Below, one piece after another: positions 25,595 to 34,174 of a DNA stretch of 64,000 bases. The DNA is from Hyphomicrobiales bacterium. Lineage in GTDB: Bacteria > Pseudomonadota > Alphaproteobacteria > Rhizobiales > Rhizobiaceae. The notes beneath the pieces were generated by a model that had not been told where the DNA came from, did not search any database, and was given only the letters and a program-made list of their open reading frames with translations. The position numbers and the translations under genes are program-made. The stretch is from positions 62,001 through 126,000 of the forward strand of contig UCIV01000001.1 of the NCBI GenBank assembly GCA_900472575.1, in the 5' to 3' direction. Every line of letters starts with the position of its first letter. Positions within the stretch are counted from its first letter, which is position 1.

Positions 25595-25942
25595 TCACTT
25601 CTTGTCTTCACTGCTCCGGCTTTCAAGGTGCGGCGGTTGAGCCACCATACCTACGGCGCGGAGCACACTTAGCACACCGGCACAAAAACCGAGGAGGACA
25701 AAAAGTATCATCCCCCAGGGTTTTGAGCCGATGGCCCAATCGATCAGATAGCCTATGACCCCGCCAACCGCGATGGCAGAGATGAATTCGGAGGAAATCT
25801 TCAATCCGAGCGCCATACCCTTGCGGCTGGCTTCCGATTGTCCGTTCTTCCGATCCTCTGCCGCGTCTTCGGCCTTTCTTTCAGCCAAGGCTGCAGAAAG
25901 GCGCTTCCGGCGCTCATCCAGACCATCATTAGGGTCGTCCAT
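25595..25942 (-). CDS. atpI: ATP synthase protein I
   Basis: The 115-aa protein has a charged N-terminal coil (DERRKRLSAALAERKAEDAA) and two TM helices (ISAIAVGGVIGYLIDW and MILFVLLGFCAGVLSV). AtpI helps assemble the c ring. ATG 25942 is preceded by GGAGG at 5 nt; other in-frame starts upstream (25954, 26026) are less well supported. It is the first gene of the F0 operon, with a good promoter about 95 nt upstream. Confidence 0.88.
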   Translation of the reverse strand: MDDPNDGLDERRKRLSAALAERKAEDAAEDRKNGQSEASRKGMALGLKISSEFISAIAVGGVIGYLIDWAIGSKPWGMILFVLLGFCAGVLSVLRAVGMVAQPPHLESRSSEDKK

Positions 25943-26035
25943 CGCATCCTCCATCACCGGCTCTCCCGCACGGCAAAGCCGTGCAACGGTTAGCGAGGGA
26001 TTTCGCGCCTTCCGGCCCTCTTTCAAGTGCGCGCA

Positions 26036-26064
26036 ACATAGTTTTCACCGCCTTGCTAGTCAAG
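26036..26064 (-). promoter_or_regulatory. predicted promoter of the F0 ATP synthase operon
   Basis: On the minus strand CTTGAC (26064-26059), a 17-nt spacer and CTATGT (26041-26036) match the alphaproteobacterial housekeeping promoter well. Confidence 0.7.
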
Positions 26065-26182
26065 GCGCTGAACAAGCTTGCCACAAGCGTTTTAAAGCTA
26101 ATGAATTCATCGCCTTATAGCATAAGTGACGGGATAGTGGATAAAACTGTTGCGGGAATCGGCGGGCACTGGGGCGCTTGTA

Positions 26183-27361
26183 TCAGCTCCAACCACCACC
26201 ATAGGTTCTATAGAAGACGTGCAAACCGATGCGTCCCACCTTTTTCATCGTCTTCGCCCAGTTCGGCCGGACATAGGTGGCGTGATAATGTGTCGCAGAG
26301 CCAACCTCCGGCATCCAGATCTTGCCGGCGGTGACGGCCATGGCCACCTCACGCGCCGTCTTCCAATGATCCTGCGAACGTATCCGGTCCTTGATATTGT
26401 CGCAGGCGAAGGAAAACTGGCAGCGGTTTCGCCAATCCTCGTTCTGATAGACGACATCGCAGATGGTATCCGGATATGCTGGATTGCGCACCCGATTTAG
26501 GATGACCTGGGCAACCGCGGCCTGGCCGCGCACCGATTCGCCTCGCGCCTCGAAATAGATGCCGGATGCCAGGCACTGCTGCTGCTTGGGCGAAAAAGAA
26601 TCGGCGGGCAGCGGGTTCGCCGCCCAGGCATGGTCCTCGGGACCGATCGGCGGGATAAACCTTCCCGCCTCGGGCTTCTTCAGGATTGCATCGAAGGGTG
26701 ACTGGCGGGAGAAATCAGGGGCGGATGAAGCATAGGCGGTTGCCAGTATATCCGCATGATCGTTAGTCACGAGGCTGGCAATCATCGGCGGAAGACTCTT
26801 TTCCTTCACCTCATCCTTGCGGAAATAGAATTCGGCCACTTCGACCGGTTGCTGACTGGCCTGCTCGCCCCGGGCGACCTTGACGAAGGCGGTCATCTCG
26901 TCCTCGTCATCGACGGGCTTTGTCAACGAACTCGAACGATCGAGGATGGAGCCGGCAGAGAATGCCTTCGGCGGCAGCATCGGCATGACGGCAACGATGC
27001 GGCCCTTCTTTTCAGAGCGGTTGATGCGATCTTCGTCGGGCGTTCCCTCGCCCGTCTTGTCCTTGTCGGCCAACGCCACCCTGCGCCCGTCCGGCAACGC
27101 GATCCCGGCATCACCGCCGAGAACGTGCGAGCCGCCCGGAAAGGCAAGCGAGGCGGTGTGGAGCGAGCCCGCCGGTGACTGGGTGATCACCATCCGCCAG
27201 CTTTCCGACGGCCCGTTAACACCGGAAAGCATGTCAGTGAGGTCACCCTGAGAGGGTACGGAAGGAAAGGCTAGCCAGGCGGCAAAACCGAACAGAACCG
27301 GAGAGGCCAATCTGTCCCAACGCGGCAGGGACCTCTTACGCAGAACTCTTTTCGAACGCAA
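26183..27361 (-). CDS. SleB-type cell wall hydrolase, membrane-anchored
   Basis: The 392-aa protein has an N-terminal TM helix (about residues 19-33, ASPVLFGFAAWLAF) and a C-terminal SleB/hydrolase_2 domain (about 260-392) with GIYFEARGESVRGQAAVAQV, VILNRVRNPAYPDTICDVVY and SATHYHATYVRPNW. The Glu in FEARGES is the likely catalytic acid of this lytic-transglycosylase-like family. It should act on peptidoglycan in the periplasm. The start appears to be TTG 27361 with GGAG 8 nt upstream; later ATG codons would lose the TM anchor. It is the last gene before the ATP synthase promoter and may share regulation with growth. Confidence 0.85.
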   Translation of the reverse strand: MRSKRVLRKRSLPRWDRLASPVLFGFAAWLAFPSVPSQGDLTDMLSGVNGPSESWRMVITQSPAGSLHTASLAFPGGSHVLGGDAGIALPDGRRVALADKDKTGEGTPDEDRINRSEKKGRIVAVMPMLPPKAFSAGSILDRSSSLTKPVDDEDEMTAFVKVARGEQASQQPVEVAEFYFRKDEVKEKSLPPMIASLVTNDHADILATAYASSAPDFSRQSPFDAILKKPEAGRFIPPIGPEDHAWAANPLPADSFSPKQQQCLASGIYFEARGESVRGQAAVAQVILNRVRNPAYPDTICDVVYQNEDWRNRCQFSFACDNIKDRIRSQDHWKTAREVAMAVTAGKIWMPEVGSATHYHATYVRPNWAKTMKKVGRIGLHVFYRTYGGGWS

Positions 27362-27565
27362 AACGGCAACTCCACAAGGTAACCATAGAAGCCCGCAAGA
27401 GAACGTGCGGGACAGCGACTATGCTTGAAGAGTGAATCATTAACCTTGATGAGCGGTTAACGCGCGAACGGAAAGCCTTGCGCCACAGCCTCCTTCAGCA
27501 CACGCGCATTTAACAAAGACGTGAATATAGCCCCAAGGACACGCGGTAGAGGTGGTCCATTCCGC

Positions 27566-29467
27566 TCAGATGATGACGTGCGCACCGAGTTCGACCACAC
27601 GGTTAGCCGGCAGATGGAAATAGTCTGATGGGTCGGTCGCAGCATTGGCCATGGCGATGTAGAGCCGGTCCTGCCACATGGGCATGCCCGATTCGGCATC
27701 CGGCACCAGCTTCCTCCGACCAAGATAAAACGAGGTCGACATGATGTCGAACTTGAAGCCGGTCTTGCGCAGATAGGCGAGCGCCTGCGAGACATTGTGC
27801 GACTGCATGAAGCCGAAGCGCAGTTCGATCACGGTGAAGCGCTCGGAGATTTTTTCCAAGCGATATCGCTCCTCGATCGAAACACGCGGCTTATTGACTG
27901 TACGAATGGTCAGGATGACGTTCTTTTCGTGCAGGACATGGTTGTGCTTGATGTTGTGCAGCAATGCGGCAGGTGCGGTTTCCGGATCGCTGGTCAGGAA
28001 GATGGCAATGCCGGGCACCGAAACCGGGGCATGATCCGACTTCTTCTCCACCATCGGCACGAAGGTATTAAGCGGCACATCGATGCGACGGGTCTTTTCG
28101 AAAAGGATCGCGGTGCCACGTTTCCAGGTCCACATGATGATGGTGAAAAACGCGGCCATCATCGCCGGCACCCAGCCGCCATCATGGATCTTCAGGAGAT
28201 TGGCTCCAAGGAAAACCAGCTCGAAGGCGAGCAATGGCGCCAAAACCATAATCGCCACCGTCTGCGGCCAGTTCCAGCGAAGGCGGACGAATTCGAAAGC
28301 CATGAGCGTCGTGACCACCATCGCGCCGGTCACCGAGATGCCATAGGCGGTAGCGAGTGCTTCGGAGCTTTCGAAGCCGAGAACGAGCGCAATCACGCCG
28401 ACAAGCAGCAGCGTGTTGACGCCGGGCAGGAAGATCTGCCCCGTATTGGTCTCCGAGGTGAAGAGGATCTGCATGCGCGGCAGGTAACCGAGATGGATCG
28501 CCTGGCGCACGAGCGAGAAAGCACCGGTAATCACCGCCTGGCTGGCAATGATCGTCGCGGCTGTCGCCAGAAGGATGACCGGGATCAGCGCCCATTCGGG
28601 AAACATCAGATAGAAGGGGTCGCTCATCGCTTCCGGATGCTGCAGCACCATGGCGCCCTGGCCTAGATAATTCAACGTCAGCGCAGGGTAAACCAGAAGG
28701 AACCAGGCCAACTGGATCGGCTTGCGACCGAAATGACCGAGATCGGCATAAAGCGCTTCAGCCCCGGTCACCGTCAGAAAGACAGCGCCAAGCACGACAA
28801 TGCCGGCAAAGCCTTCGCGCAGCATGAATTCCATCGCGTACCAGGGGTTGAAGGCCTTCAGAATACTCAGATCATCGGCGATATGGACGAGCCCTATCGC
28901 ACCCATGACGATGAACCAGAGCGCGGTAATCGGCCCGAAGAAACGTGACACCAGGGCGGTGCCCTTCGACTGTATGGCGAAAAGCGCAATCAGAATGACC
29001 ACGGAAATGGGCAGAACCGCGCTATCCAGCTTCGGCGTGACCAGTTTCAAGCCCTCGACCGCGGACATGACGGAAAGCGCCGGCGTTATCATCGCATCGC
29101 CAAGGAAGAGAGCTGCGCCAATCAGGCCGAGCAGCATCAGCATGGCGCGCTGTCCATTGGCCGACTTGGTCAGAAGCGCCAGAAGCGAGAGCGTGCCGCC
29201 TTCACCGTCGTTATCGGCTCTAAGCAGAAAGATCACGTATTTCAGCGTAACGATGATCGTCAGGGTCCAGATCATCAGCGAGATCAGGCCGATGATTTCC
29301 ATATGAGTGAGGCCGTCGCTGGCAACGGGTTTCAGCGCCTCGCGGAATGCATAAAGCGGGCTGGTGCCGATATCACCGTAAACGACGCCGACGGAGCCGA
29401 GGGTGAGTGCAAACAGGCTGTGAGTACGCGTCTTTTCGGCAGCGTGATGTTCAGCGGGGTGACCCAT
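27566..29467 (-). CDS. kup: potassium transport system protein Kup
   Basis: The 633-aa transporter begins its first helix with [20 protein letters not shown], the Kup/HAK signature, and has about 12 TM helices followed by a cytoplasmic C-terminal domain (from about residue 450). Kup takes up K+ with protons, mainly at low external pH. AGG stands 7 nt before the ATG. The gene appears alone; 204 bp separate it from sleB, including an inverted TTAACC pair at 27440-27460. Confidence 0.95.
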   Translation of the reverse strand: MGHPAEHHAAEKTRTHSLFALTLGSVGVVYGDIGTSPLYAFREALKPVASDGLTHMEIIGLISLMIWTLTIIVTLKYVIFLLRADNDGEGGTLSLLALLTKSANGQRAMLMLLGLIGAALFLGDAMITPALSVMSAVEGLKLVTPKLDSAVLPISVVILIALFAIQSKGTALVSRFFGPITALWFIVMGAIGLVHIADDLSILKAFNPWYAMEFMLREGFAGIVVLGAVFLTVTGAEALYADLGHFGRKPIQLAWFLLVYPALTLNYLGQGAMVLQHPEAMSDPFYLMFPEWALIPVILLATAATIIASQAVITGAFSLVRQAIHLGYLPRMQILFTSETNTGQIFLPGVNTLLLVGVIALVLGFESSEALATAYGISVTGAMVVTTLMAFEFVRLRWNWPQTVAIMVLAPLLAFELVFLGANLLKIHDGGWVPAMMAAFFTIIMWTWKRGTAILFEKTRRIDVPLNTFVPMVEKKSDHAPVSVPGIAIFLTSDPETAPAALLHNIKHNHVLHEKNVILTIRTVNKPRVSIEERYRLEKISERFTVIELRFGFMQSHNVSQALAYLRKTGFKFDIMSTSFYLGRRKLVPDAESGMPMWQDRLYIAMANAATDPSDYFHLPANRVVELGAHVII

Positions 29468-29845
29468 AGAGTGCCTGACTTCAGTCAGCCTTTCCAGAAG
29501 ACGACGGACAATGAAACGGATAACGGCATGCGCAACAGAATGGACGGAACAGAGCGAACGAACTTCCGGACTAAGGTTAAAATAGGCAGACTATTTTTTG
29601 GCAGGTCGGGCCTTGATCACTCTCAATTTTTTGCCCGGAACCGGCCAGCGAACCGTCGCCGGCCAGCAAGCGAGGCGACGATGAAAGCGGCAATTGCCAA
29701 AATATAGGAGGCGGGGTGCCCCAGACAGTAGACGGAAAATGGCGCTTGGATGCCTTCTGCGCAAGGGCCTTGCGGCGATCGGCCACAAGCCCTCGCTGCA
29801 TTAGGCGGTGACACCGCAAAAGAAAGCGCCAGAGCTGCGGTCGTC
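29468..29845. other. 378-bp intergenic region between kup and mrp
   Basis: I see no convincing gene here. Short open frames on the minus strand encode Arg-rich peptides without a ribosome-binding site. The region must hold the kup promoter and the mrp 3' end. A GCGGT/ACCGC hairpin near 29804-29817 (minus strand) may end mrp transcripts. Confidence 0.4.
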
Positions 29846-31000
29846 CTATTCGAAAACGATTGACGGTGCCTGGCGGCGCTTGCCTTGCGAAAGCTGCGCC
29901 CAGACTTTGGCGGCGATATCCTTGTAGATACCTGCAATCTGACTGTCCGGTTCGGCATGCACGATCGGCGTGCCGAGATCGGAACGTTCGCGAATATCCA
30001 TCGTCAACGGCACTTCGCCGAGGAAGGGAACGCCGATGCGGTCGGCTTCCGCGCGGGCGCCGCCATGACCAAAGATGTCATAGCGCTTGCCGGTATCGGG
30101 GGCGAGGAAATAGCTCATGTTCTCGACGATGCCGAGAAGCGGGATTTCCACCTTGCGGAACATCGTCACGGCCTTGCGGGCATCGATCAATGCCAGGTCC
30201 TGCGGCGTGGACACGATCACCGCACCAGCGAGCGGCACCTGCTGGGCCATGGTCAGTTGCGCGTCGCCGGTGCCGGGCGGCATGTCGACGACGAGAACAT
30301 CGAGATCGCCCCAGGCGACTTCACGCAGCATCTGCAGAAGCGCCGACTGGACCATGGGGCCGCGCCAGATCATCGCCGTTTCCTCATCGACGAGGAAACC
30401 CATCGACATGGCCTTGAGGCCATAGTTTTCCATCGGCTTGATCAGCCGGCCGTCGATCTGTTCGGGCCTGCCGGAAATCTTCAGGAGCCGTGGTACGGAC
30501 GGTCCGTAGATATCCGCATCGAGAATGCCGACACGCAGGCCGTTCGCCTGCAGCCCAAGCGCAAAATTGACGGCAGTGGTGGATTTGCCGACGCCGCCCT
30601 TGCCGGATGCGACCGCGACGATCGCGCCAACACCGGGAACGCCGGCCTTCACGTTGCCCGGACCACGGGATGGACCGCCGGCGGGAGCATGGGCGTGCGA
30701 ATGACCGTGAGCCGACGGGGCCGCAGCCTGCTGCGGTGCGGCGGACGCCTTTCGGTCCGCCGTCAATGTGACCAGCGCACCCTTGACGCCCGGCACGGAC
30801 GTGACCGCCTTTTCGGCGGCCAGCCGCAAAGGCTCCAGTTCCTGAGCCTTATCTGCAGGCACGGTGATCGAAAAATAGACTTTGTTATCCGAGATGAAGA
30901 CGTCCGACACCATGCCGCGGCTCACAAGGTCGCTTTCCAGATCCGGACTGCGAACCTTGCCGAGTGCTTCGAGCACCTGGGTTTTCGTTACATCCGGCAT
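29846..31000 (-). CDS. mrp: Mrp/ApbC family Fe-S cluster carrier ATPase
   Basis: The 384-aa protein has an N-terminal MIP18/DUF59 domain (residues 1-80), a His/Ala/Pro linker (95-120) and a P-loop ATPase with Walker A ASGKGGVGKS at 131-140. Mrp proteins load or transfer Fe-S clusters. The CxxC that bridges the cluster in many homologues is absent: the expected place reads VENMSYFLAPDTGKR. I have the impression this is common in rhizobial Mrp, so it may be lineage-wide. ATG 31000 has AGGAG 6 nt upstream; the frame extends upstream to 31054 without support. A good promoter lies at 31066-31094. Confidence 0.92.
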   Translation of the reverse strand: MPDVTKTQVLEALGKVRSPDLESDLVSRGMVSDVFISDNKVYFSITVPADKAQELEPLRLAAEKAVTSVPGVKGALVTLTADRKASAAPQQAAAPSAHGHSHAHAPAGGPSRGPGNVKAGVPGVGAIVAVASGKGGVGKSTTAVNFALGLQANGLRVGILDADIYGPSVPRLLKISGRPEQIDGRLIKPMENYGLKAMSMGFLVDEETAMIWRGPMVQSALLQMLREVAWGDLDVLVVDMPPGTGDAQLTMAQQVPLAGAVIVSTPQDLALIDARKAVTMFRKVEIPLLGIVENMSYFLAPDTGKRYDIFGHGGARAEADRIGVPFLGEVPLTMDIRERSDLGTPIVHAEPDSQIAGIYKDIAAKVWAQLSQGKRRQAPSIVFE

Positions 31001-31065
31001 GTCTAGCTCCTGCTTGTCCTCAAGCGCATCCCGGCTTTTCGCCACGGCGCACATTCCTTGCTGCT

Positions 31066-31094
31066 ATATAGGAGTTGCTGCCGCATACCGGCAA
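31066..31094 (-). promoter_or_regulatory. predicted mrp promoter
   Basis: On the minus strand TTGCCG (31094-31089), a 17-nt spacer and CTATAT (31071-31066) form a near-consensus housekeeping promoter; transcription would start near 31059, leaving a leader of about 59 nt before the mrp ATG. Confidence 0.65.
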
Positions 31095-31101
31095 GATGAA
31101 T

Positions 31102-31157
31102 AAAGCCGCTGTCTGGATGGCAGCCAATGGGCGCTCGATCCGGACAGCGGCTTTTTT
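31102..31157. terminator. strong 17-bp hairpin with T-run between luxR-type gene and mrp
   Basis: Arms 31102-31118 and 31138-31154 pair over 17 bp with one G-T wobble; six T follow on the plus strand (31152-31157) and TTTATT on the minus strand. The only annotated upstream gene is the minus-strand LuxR-type gene, yet the better U-tract is on the plus strand. Confidence 0.65.
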
Positions 31158-31350
31158 CTTGGTCGCGTCTCTTGGTACGCTTTTGAAGTCCCCTCTGGAC
31201 CTATTTCTAAGCAAGCATGAAACGTGCCAGTCTGAAAGAGGGTATTTTAGCACTTTTTTGCAGTAATTTTCAGAACAAACGACGTATAAGACGGCATTCC
31301 GCACTGCAGCAAATAGGGTTCGCACATCATTTGTGCAGATTAGCGAAAGC

Positions 31351-32073
31351 CTATTTAATCAGCCCTATGCGCAAAGCCTTGGCCACAGCTTGAGTACGAT
31401 TGACGGTATCCAGCTTTTTGGCGGCACGATTCAAGTAATGATTAACGGTATGTTCCGACAGGCCGAGGATATCGGCGATCTCGGCGCTTGTCTTGCCCGC
31501 TGCAGTCCAGGTCAGGCAATCGATCTCGCGATCCGTCAAAAGATCGGTCGCACGAACGTCCATGTTTCGGATTTCGGCAAGCCGGTCGAAGATATGGATC
31601 GCCGCAAAAGTCATTTCCATCAACTGCTGGCGATTCGGCTCGCTGCCCAAACCGCCGATCACGACCGCCCCCCTGGCTCCAGCCGGATCGTGGACCGGAA
31701 TGCAAGCGCCGCGCACGATACCAAATCTGCCAAACACGGCAGCCATTTCCGGCGTTTCCGCATCGCGCTCAAGGTCGAAAGCGAATGGCACTGCGGAACG
31801 ACGCAGCTGACGCACGACAAAGCTTGAGCGGATCATGCCTTCGCGATCGAAAAGCGAAACGAGTTCGGACGGCCAGTTATTGATGATAGCACTGCCGGAC
31901 AGGCCCAACGCGGTTGCAGGCGGAAGGTTGAGAACCATGAAATTGCGAAAGCCGTAAAACTCCGCAAGCTTCTTGGTGAAACGGAAGACATCGAACTGGG
32001 TCTTCAAACCTGCAATCTCTTCGACATCGACGTCGAAGGTAATCAGGTTGGCGGCCGTTTCCGTTTTGGACAT
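31351..32073 (-). CDS. LuxR-family transcriptional regulator, orphan
   Basis: The 240-aa regulator has an N-terminal autoinducer-binding-like domain (about 10-165) and a C-terminal LuxR helix-turn-helix (about 175-235) with LTDREIDCLTWTAAGKTSAE and LSEHTVNHYLNRAAKKL. No luxI-type synthase is in the window. In the sensor domain the Trp of the conserved W...Y....Y...DPV segment seems kept (NNWPSELVSLFDRE) but the aromatic and Asp-Pro positions read LFDREGMIRSS, so the signal may not be a classical acyl-homoserine lactone. It is divergent from the SMP-30 gene across 370 bp, a plausible target. Confidence 0.85.
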   Translation of the reverse strand: MSKTETAANLITFDVDVEEIAGLKTQFDVFRFTKKLAEFYGFRNFMVLNLPPATALGLSGSAIINNWPSELVSLFDREGMIRSSFVVRQLRRSAVPFAFDLERDAETPEMAAVFGRFGIVRGACIPVHDPAGARGAVVIGGLGSEPNRQQLMEMTFAAIHIFDRLAEIRNMDVRATDLLTDREIDCLTWTAAGKTSAEIADILGLSEHTVNHYLNRAAKKLDTVNRTQAVAKALRIGLIK

Positions 32074-32308
32074 TTTCTAACTTCTCTGTTCCGAATGCGC
32101 AGGATTGGCGGCGCAAGCACACGAATCATTCAGGTGATTTTCGGAGATCGCTCATTGGGAGAAAAGGCAAAAGTTGCAATTTCCTTGCATTTCTTCCCGC
32201 ATCGCGTGTCTTACAATATAGGAGCTTCCACTGCAGACTTAAAAGAGATGTTAATTTTTTCCGCCATCAACCGTTTTATCAATACTGACAGGTACTCGTC
32301 TTAACAGA
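32074..32308. other. intergenic region, first part of the luxR/SMP-30 gap
   Basis: This 235-bp AT-richer stretch shows no gene and no clear lux box. With the structured segment that follows it makes up the 370-bp gap; it should contain the divergent promoters. Confidence 0.4.
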
Positions 32309-32419
32309 GTTCTCGCGCAGGCGACACGAGGGTGCAGGTTATTAGCTGGGGATGACGCATATTGCGCGGCCGGTGTGGACAGGGACGCCGCAATATGGCG
32401 AATAGGCAGCCGCGAGAAC
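32309..32419 (+). promoter_or_regulatory. nested inverted repeats, candidate structured leader of the SMP-30 gene
   Basis: Outer arms GTTCTCGCG (32309-32317) and CGCGAGAAC (32411-32419) enclose inner arms CATATTGCG (32358-32366) and CGCAATATG (32389-32397), all perfect 9-bp. The element ends about 13 nt before the ribosome-binding site of the SMP-30 gene. As RNA it would give a closing stem plus at least one internal hairpin, the architecture of a cis-regulatory leader; equally, the inner repeat could be a protein operator. Confidence 0.4.
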
Positions 32420-32443
32420 ATCACGGTATCCGGGAGGAAAAAG

Positions 32444-33325
32444 ATGGCATCCGTTCATTCGTTCAAAGGCACGGTATTGTCTTCCAGCTTGTGCGAACTG
32501 GGTGAAGGGATCAGCTTCGAAGCCGAGACCAATACGCTGTGGTGGTGCAATATTCTCGGCAAGGCACTGCATGCCCTCGATATGGCAACCGGCATCGAGA
32601 GCATCCATCCGCTTCCAGTGATGGCGAGCGTCGTTGCGCGGATCGATGCCGACACACAACTGATCGGCAGCGACAAGGGGCTGTTCGTCCGCAACCGGGC
32701 AACCGGCGAACTCGCGCCGCATTGTGAACTTGAACCGGGCAATGACGGCAATCGTTCGAATGACGGGCGCGTACACCCCTCCGGCAGCCTCTGGATCGGT
32801 ACGATGGGACGCACCGCTGCCGATGGTGCCGGCGCGATCTATCATGTCTCCCGAGGCGTGGTGACGAGGCTTTACGATGCAATCAGCATACCGAACTCCA
32901 TCTGCTTTTCCCCCGATGCCGCAACAGCCTACTTCGTCGATACCCGCGGCAACCGGTTGATGAAAGTTGCGATCGATCCCTCAACCGGTCTTCCAGCGGG
33001 CCAGCCATCCGTCTTCATCGACGGCAGCGCGGATGCAGGCGGTATCGACGGGTCTATCTGCGATGCCAACGGCCATCTGTGGAATGCACGCTGGGGCGAA
33101 GCGGCGCTCGACCATTACAATGCCGCCGGAACCTTCATTCAGCGATATCAGCTGCCGGCCAGTAGAACGACTTGCCCCGCCTTTATCGGTAACGGCCGCA
33201 TCGCTGTCACTTCCGCCTGGGAAGGGTTGGACGCTGCCGGCCGCGCGGCTGATGCGATGGCCGGAGCAACATTTGCGGTCGATACCGGCGCAGAGGCCAA
33301 ATACGATCCCTCCTATCGCCTCTGA
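32444..33325 (+). CDS. SMP-30/gluconolactonase family protein
   Basis: The 293-aa six-bladed beta-propeller contains CELGEGISFEAETNTLWWCN with the metal-binding Glu, RSNDGRVHPSGSLWIGTMG with the conserved Asn-Asp, IPNSICFSPD and GGIDGSICDANGHLW with the catalytic Asp. Family members hydrolyse sugar lactones (gluconolactone, arabinolactone and others); the substrate here is unknown. ATG 32444 has a strong GGGAGG upstream; an in-frame start at 32375 would run through the inverted repeats. It is divergent from a LuxR-type regulator. Confidence 0.92.
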   Translation: MASVHSFKGTVLSSSLCELGEGISFEAETNTLWWCNILGKALHALDMATGIESIHPLPVMASVVARIDADTQLIGSDKGLFVRNRATGELAPHCELEPGNDGNRSNDGRVHPSGSLWIGTMGRTAADGAGAIYHVSRGVVTRLYDAISIPNSICFSPDAATAYFVDTRGNRLMKVAIDPSTGLPAGQPSVFIDGSADAGGIDGSICDANGHLWNARWGEAALDHYNAAGTFIQRYQLPASRTTCPAFIGNGRIAVTSAWEGLDAAGRAADAMAGATFAVDTGAEAKYDPSYRL

Positions 33326-33380
33326 CGACCGAGGCGCGTCTCAAATCAAGACGTTCTCAGCGTAAAAAAACAGCATTCGG

Positions 33381-33405
33381 GGAACCAATGCTGTCCCTGC
33401 TTGTT
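33381..33405 (+). promoter_or_regulatory. possible general-stress (EcfG/RpoE2) promoter of the PRC-barrel gene
   Basis: GGAAC (33381-33385), 18 nt, then TT (33404-33405) match the GGAAC-N18/19-TT consensus of rhizobial RpoE2. The -35 is enclosed by an inverted repeat ACAGCATT/AATGCTGT (33370-33394). The CDS starts 86 nt downstream. Confidence 0.5.
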
Positions 33406-33490
33406 TCCCTATCGAGCCGCGGCCGTGACGACTTCCCGGTCAAGGCAGTGGTTTTATGTAACAATAACAAATGGAAAAGGCAGGAACACC

Positions 33491-34087
33491 ATGAAGAAGA
33501 CCTTTGGAGCACTTATTGCGGCCGCCCTCATGACGTCCACCGCCCTTGCGCCGGCATTCGCCCAGACAAACAATGCTACGCCGGCTACCCCTGCAGCACC
33601 GACGGCGCCGGCCGAGACCAATACGATGGCACCGGCAGCCGGCTCTGCGACCTCCGCTGCGGCTGATGCAGCCTATCTGACCCAGCAGTCGGAAACCCAG
33701 GTCAGCGCCAATGATTACATCGGCAAGCAGATCTATAACGCCGGCGACGAGAGCATCGGCAAGGTCAACGACCTGATCCTCGAAGAAAACGGCGGCATCG
33801 TCGCGGCGGTTGTCGGTGTCGGCGGCTTCCTCGGCATCGGTACCAAGGATGTCGCACTGCCGATGAGCAAGATCAGCATGACCCGCGACGCCGAGAAAAA
33901 CGACGTACGCCTGACGACGACTGAAACGGCCGAAGCGCTTCAGTCCGCCCCGGAATTCAAGACTCTGGACGACAAGCAGGCTGCGACGGACGCAACCACG
34001 ACATCGTCCACGACTACGACGCCGGCCACGCCGGCAGCCCCCGCAACGGGTGGCGATACAAACTCGTCGACGGCGACGAAGCCTTAA
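33491..34087 (+). CDS. exported PRC-barrel domain protein
   Basis: The 198-aa protein has a signal peptide (KKTFGALIAAALMTSTALAP, cleavage after AFA), a Thr/Ala/Pro-rich spacer, a PRC-barrel domain (about residues 72-140: NDYIGKQIYNAGDESIGKVN, DLILEENGGIVAAVVGVGGF, LGIGTKDVALPMSKI) and a Thr/Pro tail. PRC-barrel proteins of this exported kind are widespread in rhizobia and often stress-induced; the molecular role is unclear. AGGAA precedes ATG 33491; the frame extends upstream to 33401 without a signal peptide. The upstream sequence fits a general-stress promoter. Confidence 0.85.
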   Translation: MKKTFGALIAAALMTSTALAPAFAQTNNATPATPAAPTAPAETNTMAPAAGSATSAAADAAYLTQQSETQVSANDYIGKQIYNAGDESIGKVNDLILEENGGIVAAVVGVGGFLGIGTKDVALPMSKISMTRDAEKNDVRLTTTETAEALQSAPEFKTLDDKQAATDATTTSSTTTTPATPAAPATGGDTNSSTATKP

Positions 34088-34141
34088 AGCTTGAAGCCCG
34101 GAACGAGCCATCCGCCACGTGTGATGCGATGAGAATGACAG

Positions 34142-34168
34142 AGGGCGGTGCCGCGGCGCCGCCCTTTC
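34142..34168 (+). terminator. terminator between convergent genes
   Basis: AGGGCGG (34142-34148) and CCGCCCT (34159-34165) with a 10-nt loop, followed by TTTC; it lies between the PRC-barrel stop and the end of the flavin oxidoreductase gene. Confidence 0.5.
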
Positions 34169-34174
34169 GTCGAT

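Noticed and set aside
29577..29819. possible small gene between kup and mrp, including a frame with a hydrophobic stretch
   Set aside because: No start codon with ribosome-binding site in the hydrophobic frame and the others are Arg-rich noise.
32074..32308. lux box for the LuxR-type regulator
   Set aside because: No clear 18-20 bp palindrome of lux-box type was found in this stretch.
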